Assembly: GCA_026261815.1 (NCBI GenBank)
Contig: JAMPIT010000884.1
Location: forward strand, 10,553,001 to 10,617,000
Source: Monarcha castaneiventris obscurior
Lineage: Eukaryota > Chordata > Aves > Passeriformes > Monarchidae
Reading direction: 5' to 3'
Length of the DNA: 64,000 nt
The notes beneath the pieces are model-generated. The model was not told where the DNA came from. It did no database searches and was given only the letters and a program-made list of their open reading frames with translations. Position numbers and translations under genes: made by a program. The stretch's first letter is position 1. Each line of letters opens with the position of its first letter. Shown here piece by piece: positions 10,801 through 22,900 of the stretch.

Positions 10801-13370
10801 GCGTTACAGTGCTATGGGTCCTGCTGGGAATGACATAGATCAGAGAACCACAAAATGAAAAATGTGATTACAATAGAATGCAAATTTGATTTCAGAAATA
10901 ATGTGTTGTTCTACAGCTGTCCTTTCAGGTTTCACTTTCATAAGCCTCTTAGAAATTCAGCTGTGAAATTTCACTCCACCTTCATTAACAGCCAAAACCC
11001 AAGTACACTGCATGCCATGAAAAGCAGACAGTGTGTGACTATCTAACATATCTATACAAGGTATTTATATTAAAGATATATGATATTTACTGACACATGG
11101 CCATATCCTTAGCACTTTAGGCTCACACAGCTCCATTGGTACATAGCCAGTACATCCCAGCTGGGAATGCAGCCTTCAAAACCTTTACTCATTTGATTGT
11201 TGAAAGGCTGAGGCACAGAAAGTCTCACAAAAAATTTTACACTCATCTGGAATATTTGCCTGATAAAGCATGAACTGTATTTTTTGTCATTTGTCCAGGC
11301 ACAAAAAGCCCAGACTTTTTTCGGCTGAGTTTTTCTCCTGGAAGATACTTACTAGATGCATACCTAGTCTCTAAACCAGAGATACTCTTTCAAGTTAGCT
11401 CTCTACATAACCCTAAATCAACTCAATAATAAAAAGGGATCTGAATGTTTAGAAGATTTTTATATCTTTTCACTGACTTTTCCTGAAAACCAGTCATTCT
11501 ATGAGTGCATTACAACTTCAATGAAATAATTTCAAAGACATGGTGGCATAACATTTTTTGCTGTCCAGCTAAGATATTGACTTAAAACAAATGTCAATAA
11601 AAAGAAGGTCTCACCACTGAAAAAGTGTAATACCTCTAAAATTAAAAGCTCTGGATTTTTTTGTTAAGGTTCATTTTGTTGCACAGACAGAAATTAAAAA
11701 GAACAACACAAAACCAAAGCCCAGCATGACTGGTTTTCTGCCTTAATTGTGATAGTCCAGTGGTAGCTGAACTGCTGCAGAGCCATGAGCTGTAATTCCT
11801 TTCCAGCCATGCTTGGAGTGCACTGTGCCTGTCAGTAGGCACTCTGCTGCTCTGGCTGCTTATCATAACAGGGATATCAGGGCAGGAAGAAGCACTTCCT
11901 GTGCTGCCCACAGGCTGGGCTTAGAATATCCTGCAAAGATGTGCTGAGCTGTCCCTGGAAGGCAGCCACATCTGGAAGCTGGATAGTGAGGAGAGTGGAA
12001 GAGCTGGCATTCTCATTTCAGCGTCAATGCCAAGACAGCATGTCAACTTCAGCTTGCTCTAATTTTTACAGAATAGGAAAAGATTAAAACTCTCCTTTTA
12101 AAATGCACTTGCCCACATAATTACTTTGGCCAAGTCCTGATCTCTGTTCTTGGTGAGGTTGTAAATTCTGTGTTTATAAGCAGCTAATATGACAAAATGT
12201 GCAGAGCCATTGCTCTCTTCAGCAAAATAAATGCTGTCCAAGTCTGAGCAGTTCTCAGTTGCACAGGCTGAGCTACATTTCCCAGAGAAATGCATGCAGA
12301 GCAGCTTCCAGCCGAACGTAAGTTCAGCTGAACTTGCCTGGGTAGAGTTTCCTGCAGTGCCATCAAATCTGAACCAGTTTACTTTGAGGTACTTGTGGTA
12401 TTTCTACCTGTTATACACTGTAGACATAGGGAAATCTTGGAGCTAGAATTATTAAGCCAGATTCAGCACTGTTCTTATGCAGTTACTTGACCAGTGCAGA
12501 ACAAATATTGCAGCCATTTTTATTTGTTGCTATTTTCTGTCAGCCTTTCTTAACAAAAAGCATGCACAGTGATGAAAAATTCTGCTGTAATTTATTTCAG
12601 TTGTTTGGAAACCACAAATTATTATACGTTTGTCTCTCAACATACAGGAAATAACTGTCTCCCAAAGAGCCAAAATTCAGAGTTGTAGGTTTATTTCTGT
12701 TTGACTCAAATACTGATGTCATAAGGAATGTATATTTCTTTTAAGGAATTTTGTTTATTCATAAAAATGCATGTAAAGTTCTGAAAGCAACAATAGTTGA
12801 CTATTTCTTTGATCAAGAAGAACATCAAATATGCCTCTCCATGTATTCTCATGCTCTTATCAATACTTTCCCAAGCTTCCTGCTGACTTTCATAGGCTGT
12901 TTTATATAGACTCTGCTATAAAGTATCATAACATTTTCTATAATCCCCCCAACCTGTCTTCAGCAGAGCTTTCACTACACACAATTGTCTATCATGAGGA
13001 AGGAAATATTTTTCTTTTGTTTTGCCTCTTATTATATCCATTCGATTTGATTAGATTTGCTATAATCTTCACATAAGATTCACCTAATGGCAACTATTAG
13101 CAATCTTCTGATTTATTTCATAATTCTAATGAAATACTTGAGTGTATTATAGTATAGAAACTAAGAAAAAACATATCTACTATACCATCCCACTGGAGAA
13201 CTGAAGATAAATCACTTGATATTTTTGCACACAGGTTATTTACTTTTGTGCAGAAAGGGACTTATGTCTGTGAATCAATGGAAATCTCAGTCAGCCAAAA
13301 ATTTAACCAGACTTTCAATAATGCTGAAGACCATTAATCAATGACCAACATTTTTCAGAGTTCAGAAACC
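7851..13370. other. intergenic, nothing recognised
   Basis: About 5.5 kb with no supported gene. The open frames, at most 123 codons (8632-9003), show no family motif, no codon pattern that stands out and no splice-site context that I trust. No tRNA or other structured RNA was recognised. Confidence 0.45.
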
Positions 13371-14505
13371 TGTAGTGGGTTGATCCTAAATTGACAGGCA
13401 GCCTGATGGACTAATGACGCTTCTCCCAATTTTACATATTTAAGCCGCATGGAAAGGCGGGATTTGGGGCTTTTCCGTTCCAGGTCCCCTGCTGGGAGGA
13501 GAGAGGGGAGACCTCGGAGCCCCAGGCCCCGCCGGGCCGGGCCGGGCCGAGCCGGGCCCGGCCGGGCCCGGCGCCCCTGCCCCCCTTTTCCCAATGCCAC
13601 AGCACGGACCCTGGGTCGCTGGGAGGGGGAGCTATGAGGCCGTCCAGTTCGGCTTTCCTGGGGCCGGTGGATCCCTCTCTTTTCCTCACGGTGCCAGCGG
13701 GAGCCGGCGGAGCCTCCTGTCTGCAGCCAGCATAGTTCGCGCTGAACTGAAGAGGACACTGCGCAGCCAGCAGCACAGGGGGAGCGAGGTTTTCTCCACT
13801 GTGTTGCCTGAGCGGTAACACTTTTCAACATGGTGACTTCAAAGTCAGAGAGAAAGAGAAAGTGAGTCACGTGAGACGGAGCTAAAATGGCTTCAGGAGA
13901 GAAAAGGGCGGTGCCGCGTTTCTCGTGCGCAGCTTAAAAAAACTTCTTGCATTGCCGTGGTATGAAACTGTAATATCACAAACTGTTTGTCTCTTTATTC
14001 CATTTGAAGTACATGGGGGGATGGACAAGTCATGTGTGGCCTGTAAAGGTTGTGAAGAGTGACAATGACAGGCTATATATAAAAGCAATGAGAGGCTTTT
14101 AAAACCTGCTGGCGAAGAAAGCCTTTGTGTTCGGGCCAAAATGACTCATCCTTAAAATGATCAATAACCCCATGTTATGGCCCATGTTTTAAAGTTAAAG
14201 GAACTGTGAAAGGTTTTGTGGAAGAGATGTTTTACACCACAGCAGATTGTGAAAACCACGTAAAGCAGAAGAAAACTCATTTTTCCTTTTCAAGAACTGC
14301 AACACTGATTAAAAGAAGGGAGAAAAGTGGGAGAAGAAAAGGGTTCTAAAAGTTTATTATGATTATTTTTTCTTTCTTTCTTTTAGGTCTGTTAATAAAC
14401 TCCTTTATATTCTTCAAGTTTTGTGCCTGCTTTGCTTTCTCCTAATTCTTGTCTCACAGAAAGAAAATCAGTGAGTAATGCATAATTTGACCTAAAACCA
14501 CTACA
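13371..14505 (+). mobile_element. probable solo LTR with an internal CpG-rich block
   Basis: The segment begins TGTAGTGG and ends CCACTACA, an 8-bp perfect inverted end pair of the TG...CA type. It is flanked by AAACC (13366-13370) and CAACC (14506-14510), a possible 5-bp target duplication with one mismatch. In + orientation it has a TATA box (TATATATAAAAG, 14074-14085) and a poly(A) signal AATAAA (14394-14399) followed by a TG/T-rich tail, so about 700 bp of U3, an R region and a short U5 can be drawn. The U3 holds a very GC-rich, CpG-dense block at about 13440-13830, including a GGGCC-type run at 13530-13572, and an E-box CACGTG near 13869. No internal retroviral sequence is attached. The alternative is a host CpG-island promoter, but no gene follows it. 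Confidence 0.65.
14074..14085 (+). promoter_or_regulatory. TATA box of the solo LTR
   Basis: TATATATAAAAG sits about 310 bp before the AATAAA at 14394. This is the expected order for an LTR promoter and R region. Confidence 0.5.
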
Positions 14506-16172
14506 CAACCACAGCTAACACGATACTTATAATAATTTTTTCAAAATAAATAATTTGAAAAGAAATATTTTTGTACCCTGACCTATCTGTGAGCATTTAG
14601 CTATTTAAAACATACTGGCCAAACAGTGCCACGGATGTCTATATTGGTGTGAACTTCATGTACAACCCACAGTCAGTCAGAGACTTGATTTTTATCTAAG
14701 TTTAGGAAGTTGATTGACCTACTTTATTCTTACTTCTCCTCCTTCACTTCATATTTCCACAGTAACACACTGAACAGGCACAGAAATCCCGTAAGTCTCT
14801 GTATATAAAGAAAGTAAGGGGAGAATAAGCCCTAAAGTGTCATAGCCCAGATTCAGAATTTTCAATGTTTCTCCTGGGCGTTGAACCATCTTGACCGATC
14901 AAGTTGGTTTTTCTCCTTAAGTAGCTTTGGACAACATTTTATGAACCTACTAAGAATGAGAAAATAATACAAGGAACCAGAGTCAAAACTTCAGACCTTA
15001 AGAGTTTAAGACAAGTATTTCATGGTAAGTTTCTTTTTCTTGATACAAACCAAACATTCGAATTCAGAAGCACAGGAGGATTTTTGCTCATCTTCAGGTG
15101 TCATGTTGTGGTATTGCATATAATCTCTAGCCCTTTTCATGGGGAAACCAAGAAAGCAGTGTCCTTAAACAGCTCTAAAGCGTGTTTGCACATAGCAGTT
15201 GTGCCTAAGAGGCTCTATCACCATCACTAACAAAGGACTTTGGGTGGGAACTGTGAAGGACACAAAAGGGGCTGTTTACTTTTCTTTGGTTAGAACCAGG
15301 TGAACTCTAGTAGCTGCCATTTTTTCCTGTATGAGGTAAAAATAAGTGTGACTGCTCTTCAAAGAGATTTCTGCCACTTTTTTCCTAATTACTGTCATCC
15401 TGTTGACAGGTTTGAATCTCTTGAATTCCCCGATTTCATATTTGCAAAGTCAACAAGATCTATCCCTTGAACTTTCAGGATTTTCAACATGTTCAATCCT
15501 GCATTTAAAACACTGAAGCATGTAACTGGAGACAGTGCAAAACCTGTTAAAGGTCCATCGTTCTACCTCGGCCAGCTTGATTTGATGACCATTTCTATCT
15601 ATGTGCTCAGAAGCTGTTATTTAATTTTGCCTTTAAAAGTAGTTCTATAACTGGTTTGATTTCTTAAATATAATAGATACTGTAGATTAAAGATGGCACA
15701 AAAAATTAATTCCATTATCACACTGCTTCTTGAACATAACCACACTGGAATTATCAGTGCTTTCTCTTCTTTCAAATATTAAGTGCTAAGGAGTGGGCCA
15801 ACACAGGAAATCTGACTAGTCATGTATCATGGATTGCTTCTGAATACCTGCAATACTTCAATGCCATTCCCATCACAAATGCTGTGCTCATTTCTTCCAT
15901 TTCTGAAGTCTTCCTCATTACAACCATGGATACTAATGAATGATAAATACCTCACAGCACTTCTATCTACTGCTTTGGAAACATCATTAATGTGATCCAT
16001 TCTCGGCTCTAGAAATGGAGTGAAACATTTGGATGGAGTTGCCAAATATCATTAGTGTCACTTGTCCTTTTGACCAGATCATAAAGACCTAATGTAAGGG
16101 AAAGCTATTTTTCATGACCTTTAAACAGTGCAGTTCCATTTCACATTCTTATGGGCAATGGAAGGAGCCAAG
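14506..16172. other. intergenic, nothing recognised
   Basis: AT-rich DNA with short open frames only; no named repeat. Confidence 0.45.
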
Positions 16173-16246
16173 TTCTACTCTACTCTACTCTACTCTACTC
16201 TACTCTACTCTACTCTACTCTACTCTACTCTACTCTACTCTACTAC
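16173..16246. repeat. (CTCTA)n microsatellite, about 14 copies
   Basis: An almost perfect pentanucleotide array (TCTAC/CTCTA) of about 73 bp. Its 15-bp period gives repetitive YSTLL-type frames on the + strand that are not genes. A short TA run (16308-16320) follows. Confidence 0.97.
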
Positions 16247-16327
16247 TGGATTGAGAAGCCAGATTATTTTCTGTCACTGGATTTGTCCTTTCAAATTGAG
16301 ACACAGATATATATATATATGGAAAAG

Positions 16328-16600
16328 CTGCAGGGCTCAGTACTAGGGCCAGATTATTTTAATATGTTATTGATGATCTGGATATCCAGATCAAGTGCAC
16401 CCTTAATAAATTTGTGGAAGACAAAAAGTTAGGTGGGAGTGTAGATCTACTGGAGAGCAGGAAGGCTCTGCAGAGGGACCTGGACAGGCTGGATCCATGG
16501 ACTGAGGCAAATGGACTGAGGGTCAACACGGCCAAGTGCCGGGTCCTGCCCTTGGGTCACAACCCCAGGCAATGCCACAGTTCAGGGTCAGTCTCAGGCA
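16328..16600 (+). mobile_element. CR1 LINE fragment, end of the RT domain
   Basis: In sense this reads as the C-terminal reverse transcriptase region of CR1. It shows GSVLGPDYFN (cf. GSVLGPVLFN), then after a frameshift DKKLGG (cf. ADDTKLGG), LQRDLDRLDPWTEANGLRVN and AKCRVLPLGHNPRQ. The FADD catalytic box is lost. It starts beside the microsatellite and stops abruptly near 16600 without the CR1 3' end. Confidence 0.9.
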
Positions 16601-19600
16601 TACTTGGTTTGCTTGTTAAGATACAGTAAAAACATTTGAAAGTTCAGCAGCCTGAGCTGTAAACAGGGTTCCTTTTCCTCATGGATTGCAGGATTCATCT
16701 AGGTTTGGCAGAAAGGCTGGAGAAGGGGAAAAAATGGGAAAAAAGAAACAAAATAAGGAATGAGGCTCGCAACCAGCTATCTGGAAAGCAGATTTTTATG
16801 ATGGTGAAATGTCAGGTGACATCCAAGTTAAAGAAAAGACCTGAAAGTGTGTGATGCTTTTGTTATTACAATTTCTTTATCTGACTGCTGTCATATGTGA
16901 TTTTTGAAAGACTTCTGACATCTAATTTCCAAAGCTTTGTTCATAAGCAATAAAAATGGTGTTTTGTCTCTTCAGGACAAGGATTCTTTTCTTTTGTCCA
17001 TGCATAGTAATTAGACCAAGCATAATTTAGAGCCTCTAGATATTGCATGTGTGGGATACTGTAGCATTCAAAGCTAAATGCATGGCATTTTTTCCTTTCG
17101 TTTAATTGGAAAAGATTACCCTTATTGTTTTCATACTGCCCAACAAAAGAATGTGGTCTTCCCAAGTAGAATTCTCCCTTTCTATCCCCTGCAAAGCCTT
17201 ACAGGTGTATTTCCCCTGAACATGCAGTACAGGCAAGCCTTTGGAACAAAGCATGACATCAAACTGGCTCATCAAGAGAAACTCTGGCAGCTGTCCATGA
17301 CACTGCTGAATGAAAGCAATTGCCAGAGCTAACACACAGCCAAACATCCCTGGACAGACAGGGGAGCGCTCACTAATTACCTCCCAAGTCGTCTTATTTA
17401 CTTGATTGTGCCTGGCTCAGAGACACAGTATGTGAAACTCCTGCTCTGCAGGGACTTGGTGCTTTCACATAGAGACATTAGATCTTCCTTACAGGAAATT
17501 GCTTTTCTCCCTTAATGTTTCCATAAAGAACAACTGGTAAGATGTAGGAAATAATTCTGTGAATTTGGCATCTGATGTTCATAAAGCTTCAACGGTCTCT
17601 GAGCGCAGGTAGGATTAGGTGTATGTATTGGTGTGCACTTCAACTCAGAGCAGGCATGGCAGCACCCCTTGGCACTCCTGGCATGGAACACTGACTAGAG
17701 AAAGGATTTTCCTACAACCACACTTTGGGTGGATTGACAGAGACAGCTGTGAAGACGGAAGAGATGTTTGCAATACAGCATTTCTTTTGGCCTTAGCAGC
17801 CAAATTCACGTTTCAGGATTGAAAAGTGTCTGTCTAAATTCATGGAATCAAGTAATCCTCAGTGTTCTATAAGCCATTAGAACTCTGAAATTCAAATTGA
17901 TGTTCTTCAGTTTATTTATTGTAAGTATGCTAAGAAAAGCCTTTCTTCAGTGAACACATCTCACCTCCTGAAGCTCCTTAGTTGCCTCTTTTTCATTGAA
18001 CTGCATGAAGAAAGGAAATCTCATAGCCTTCTGCCTATTGGCAGAAACCTAATAAGCTCCCTAAATCTAACAGATGTGTCTACCTTTTAAGCTGATCTGG
18101 GGAGCACTTTTTATAGTCTATGGTCTCTAGTCTAAAATATTTGGCTAAAGAAAAACAGCACTACATGGGTACACCCAGAAACTGACTGGCTTAAGACTTC
18201 ATCTCTTCCTGCTCTGCCTGCACCAGTGTGCTCAACATCCCCCAGGATAGTGTGGGAGTGTGCAACCGGCCAGGGAACTACCTGACACTAACAGGAAGAG
18301 CACTGAACACCTCAAGCCTTCAAATGTCTTACGTTTTCCTCCTGGTGGGACCCAAATGCCTTACAGGACAGAGCAAACTTGTCTACAAGCAGTACAGAAA
18401 CTTACTGCTAACACACACAAGCCCTCTAAAGTACCATTTGGGGAATTCTTTAGGCATTGTCAAAGGATGCCACAAGTCCAGTTAAGACTTACACATATAT
18501 AAATTGTCTTTAACAGGAGACTTGTAACAGGAGTTTTACAGAAACACAACACGCTTCCAAGACTTCTGGAAATATCCGGGCCTTACCGGGATTTAAGTCT
18601 GACTTATCTATTTCTTATGTTTCATCTTGTCAGGAGGAACTTGCTCAATTTTCATAAATATATGTTCATCGTCAGAGGCACAGTTGATTTAGATACAAGA
18701 CATATTTTCCAGGCATTTTTGTGCATAAAACACTGTATAGTACACAAAAAGTTCAATGTGTGATTGTCAAGATACATGGTCTGAAACTTAGGAGTTAATT
18801 GTTTATAATTCAACTGGATAAGAAAAAGGTTTATTTGTAGTGATCCTAAATTGTTGTGAATTCATTAGATGGGTACCTGTTTAATACATACTGGTATAAT
18901 TTCTATCTTTTTTTGCAAGAATAGCAGATCACATGATATATGAAAGCATTTGTTGAAGGTGTGATAATCACTTCGGGCACTAATAAATGCTTTACAAACC
19001 ACAAAATAATTGAGACCATTTTTGTAGTTTAAGCTACCCTAGCTAGTTGTGTTTACTCAGTTCACCATTGGTGGAAAAGGAAGATCTCATGGAGACAGCT
19101 GACTGAGCTTAATGCCTCAGATAGTGTGCAGAAAAGCTGGCTATCTCACCCTGAGCTAGTGTGCAGAAAAGTGCATGTCATCACGACTCAGATCCTCCAA
19201 ACCAACACACCATAAAATTTAGAGAACCATCTTCAGAATAAAATTCCTGTTTTCATAGGTTTCCTTTCTCCCTACTTCTGACCAAACGAGTTTATTGTGT
19301 TTTGACTTGAGAGAAAAAGGCAACATTTCATATACTTTCATTTAAACATAAATAGTACTTTAAGCCTTCAACTTTTGTTTGCTTTACAACTTGAATACAA
19401 CTTCTCTTCTTGCACATGCAAATGAGTTGATGCTTTTGTAAGATACGTTTACTGTCTATATTCTACAGAGGCAGAAAAAAAAATATTGAGTTAATAAAAA
19501 AAACCCTTCAAGATGAACTCCTGACCTTATTGACACCCACCGATCTCTTCCTTTTACATGATTGAGTCAGTAAGGCCAACTTCCACTCAAAATCATCCTG

Positions 19601-19808
19601 AAAATATTTTTTTTAAATGTTGAAAGCATTTCTCTAGTGGGAAACTTGATTTCCCTAACTCATGTATCTATTACATATATTGGTATGAGCAAAAAAATAT
19701 TTTGAAAAGGTAAAAAAGTATTTTTATTATATGAGAGAGCATGTCAGAGCAGAGTTCAACGAGGTAATCTGTAGAGAAAAATCTTTGTCCTAGAGGTAAA
19801 TTGTTGAA
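16601..19808. other. intergenic, nothing recognised
   Basis: No gene supported. The open frames at 17078-17347 and 18228-18502 have no recognisable domain. Confidence 0.45.
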
Positions 19809-19921
19809 GATCACAGAATCACAGACTGGTTTGACTTGGAAGGACCTTAAAGCTTATCTTGTTTCAATCCCCTGCCATGGGCAGGGACACCTTCCACTAG
19901 AACAGGCTGCTCAGAGCTCCA
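19809..19921 (-). mobile_element. CR1 LINE 3'-end scrap, antisense
   Basis: On the + strand: GATCACAGAATCACAGACTGG, GGAAGGACCTTAAAGCTTATC, CCCCTGCCATGGGCAGGGAC, ACCTTCCACTAGAACAGGCTG. This is the reverse complement of the CR1 terminal 110 bp. Confidence 0.92.
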
Positions 19922-22900
19922 ATGATTACCTGAATTTTTTTGAGTGTAGTTGACCTAGTGAAATGTTTGTTTAAGTAAATATGAATCTAAAAAAACCTGC
20001 CACACTGAGTTCTTTATCTGGAGCAGCTGCTTGAGTCATTTATTAGAGCAACCCAGATAAAAGCAGATCTTGTGGAAAGAGCAATTTCTTTTGCTCTCTG
20101 CTCACAGACTCTTTCTTATCTTGCCTGTTATTAAACATATTAACTGATGTTCATTAATACTGAAATACTAACATAATTATACAATATAGTGTAATTAATA
20201 TAGCACTAAAACCAGTAAAATAAAATCATACTAGTGCCAAAATTGTTAACTTTCCAAACACCCTTTCGGTTACATATTTCTAAAATACCTAGATATGTCT
20301 ATTGTTTAGATATTTCTAAAAAAAAAAAACACCAAAACCTACATCATTACTAGTTGCATTCATAGAATTGTTACTCATACTCAGGTTTGATTTTGCCCCT
20401 ATACTTCCAGAGGTATACACACTAATTCAGGATTTAAGAAAAACTAATTTCTAAATGATGACATAATTATTTAGAAATTACTTCTGAAAGGTCAGTTTAT
20501 TTTTAGGAAGTTATCACATAACTTTTCCCAAAAGAATTAAGGACTTAATCACTGCATTCTTTATAAACTTTGCATTATTTGATCACTTCTCTAGAAAAGT
20601 GGTTTTTTATACCCTCTGTTACTGCCTGTTGGGATTTAATTTTCTCTTCAAGGCAGGCTGAAACCTGTTCTTTGTGGTTACAAACAGGTCTTGCACAAGC
20701 CAATGCTACATCAACTTCAGTTTTGCCACCTGAGTGGATGGCAAACACCCACTTTCCCAGCAGCAGCAGCTCAGTGTGACACAAGGTCACCTCCCAGCCT
20801 TGGCTCGCCTCACTTAGCCCTTGTGGCCTCACCACTCAATTCCCTTCCACCAGATTTATCCTCTCAAAGGACACAGTTAATACTTAGGCAGACTTACACA
20901 TTCACAGGTCTGAAATCCTGTGTCCAAGAGGTGGTGAATGTTTCTTTAGCAATTGCTACCTATGAATTCAAAGCCTGTAAAATACAGAGGCTAAAGAGTG
21001 CAGGCACATAAAGGTGAGACACAGGTAAGGTAACATGTCAAGGAATTTAGCAGTATACTGGCATCAAGTAAGATTCCCGTGGAAAGCAATGCTGTGTCAC
21101 TCTCTGGGACAGACTTCTCAGCAGATACTTGGCCTGTGCTCCTGTTTATCTCTGCTCTCTGAGGTGACTTCCAGCCAGTTCACTTTTTTCAGCAGAATCC
21201 TATGCCTTGAATGGAAAGCCCTACCTAGCCTGACAGGGACTTCTTTCCTGCAAGGAACTTGCCTTTGTCAAGGGACTGCCCCATTTCCTCTTATCAAAGA
21301 GCTTAGCTATATGAAAAAATAGCTCCTGCATGGATGTCAGATTTGCTGAGCTGGTGAAGAGCTTGGGGTGGGTTCATAAGTGATGAGGGGTTTCTGGGTA
21401 CAAGTACAAATACAGCTCGAGAAAAACAATGAAACATGGATTCTGTGTAAGTGGCTTATAAATCTCAGAAGTCTGTTATCACAAAGACTATGGTTCCTAT
21501 GTCAAGTCCTATTGAGATAATTATCCTCTCAGGAACAGCACAGGAACAACCTGGGATAAAAGGCTCAGATGCAGAAGGCTCAGTGGTTTTGGCTGAAGAG
21601 GAGCTGAAAGCTCTGCATACAAGTTCAGATGTGTTTCTACTCCTACAGTGCAAGGCTGAGCATCTCTGGCTTCCATTCAGTGTAACTCATGGCAATTAAC
21701 AGATGAAAGTAGGAGCAGGGGTTACAAGAGTGGTACAAAGAAAGGGGGAAGGGCAAAAGAAAACTAAACACATAGAACACCTCTAACTTCAAAATTGCAT
21801 GAACTTAAGTGTTCTGCTGTGTATTCAGAGGTCTAACTCCAAAGAATTATTTTAGCTGAAAAAAGATCTCATAACATTCTGTAGATAAAACTTTCAGCAA
21901 CTTATATGTTTAATCTTGGGAGCAAAATCAGGCTCGTGTTCAACACGAAGAAGTTCTAGAAGTAACTTTGAGTTATCTTTCAAGCTGGCCAATTTCAGAC
22001 AGTTTATAATGGGAGGCCCCAAACTGCCATGTCCTAAGTCAGAATGCCTTGATGCAGTTAGGGAGGCAATTAAGTAAAGATTGCAGAATTCCTTTTTGCA
22101 TCTAAACTGCCTGGGTGGCCACTGACCCATAGGCATGCCCTCAGTAGAACAGCAGACTGCCAAAGATGGCAATATCCCAACTGAAGACTAAAATAGGATT
22201 AGAATTTTGAAATTGCTTAATCTCTTCCTCAAAAAACTGCATTTCATGCCCTGTGATGATCTGTAACCTAGATATAACATTCAGTTGCTACGTATAGCTG
22301 TTATTAATCTTAATTTCTTTTTATCAGTAAAGGAAAGCATGAGAAAAATGGGGGTACTTTGCATGTTTATAATGGGTTGAATAGAACTTCCAAAGCTTCA
22401 GAGTTACAAAGTCTGTTCCTGCAATAGTTTATGCACATAGAGAGCTTGAAGCGTTCAAGAAATCACAGGAATCTATCGTTAGGGCGCTGTACAGTTTAAA
22501 ACCTCCCTGGAGAGACACTCCCAGGTTGGCAGGGCCTTTGTGGTCCACAGCTCAGCATCACAGAACCTCAGTGAGGGAACAGGGTAAAGCAGAGTTCAGG
22601 TCCAAAGGTGCCTCCAGGGTCTGGAGGCAGGTCTGGGGCTAAGCTGAGCAAACAGGCTACAGGTCAGAGGAACAGCAGCTACAACCGAGCCACACCCAGA
22701 GACCACCACACCTTCCAAAGGTGAGCTTAAATAGAGACCCCAGCCTGGGGTGCGGGGAGGGGGGGCGGGGGGGTGGGTGGGAAGGAGGTCTCAGGTGAGG
22801 GTGATCAGGGCTATTAAGAGCCCTCAGGACAATAACACCCATTATCCCTTTGTAAGAGAGAATTTTGTGTACAATTGAGTTCAGTGAGAGCATGCATGGT

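Noticed and set aside
13355..13870. A 171-codon open frame on the - strand across the CpG-rich block.
   Set aside because: It runs antisense through the LTR-like U3, is full of Pro/Arg/Gly from GC repeats and has no domain.
16128..16432. Open frames with a YSTLL repeat.
   Set aside because: They come from the (CTCTA)n microsatellite running into a CR1 fragment.
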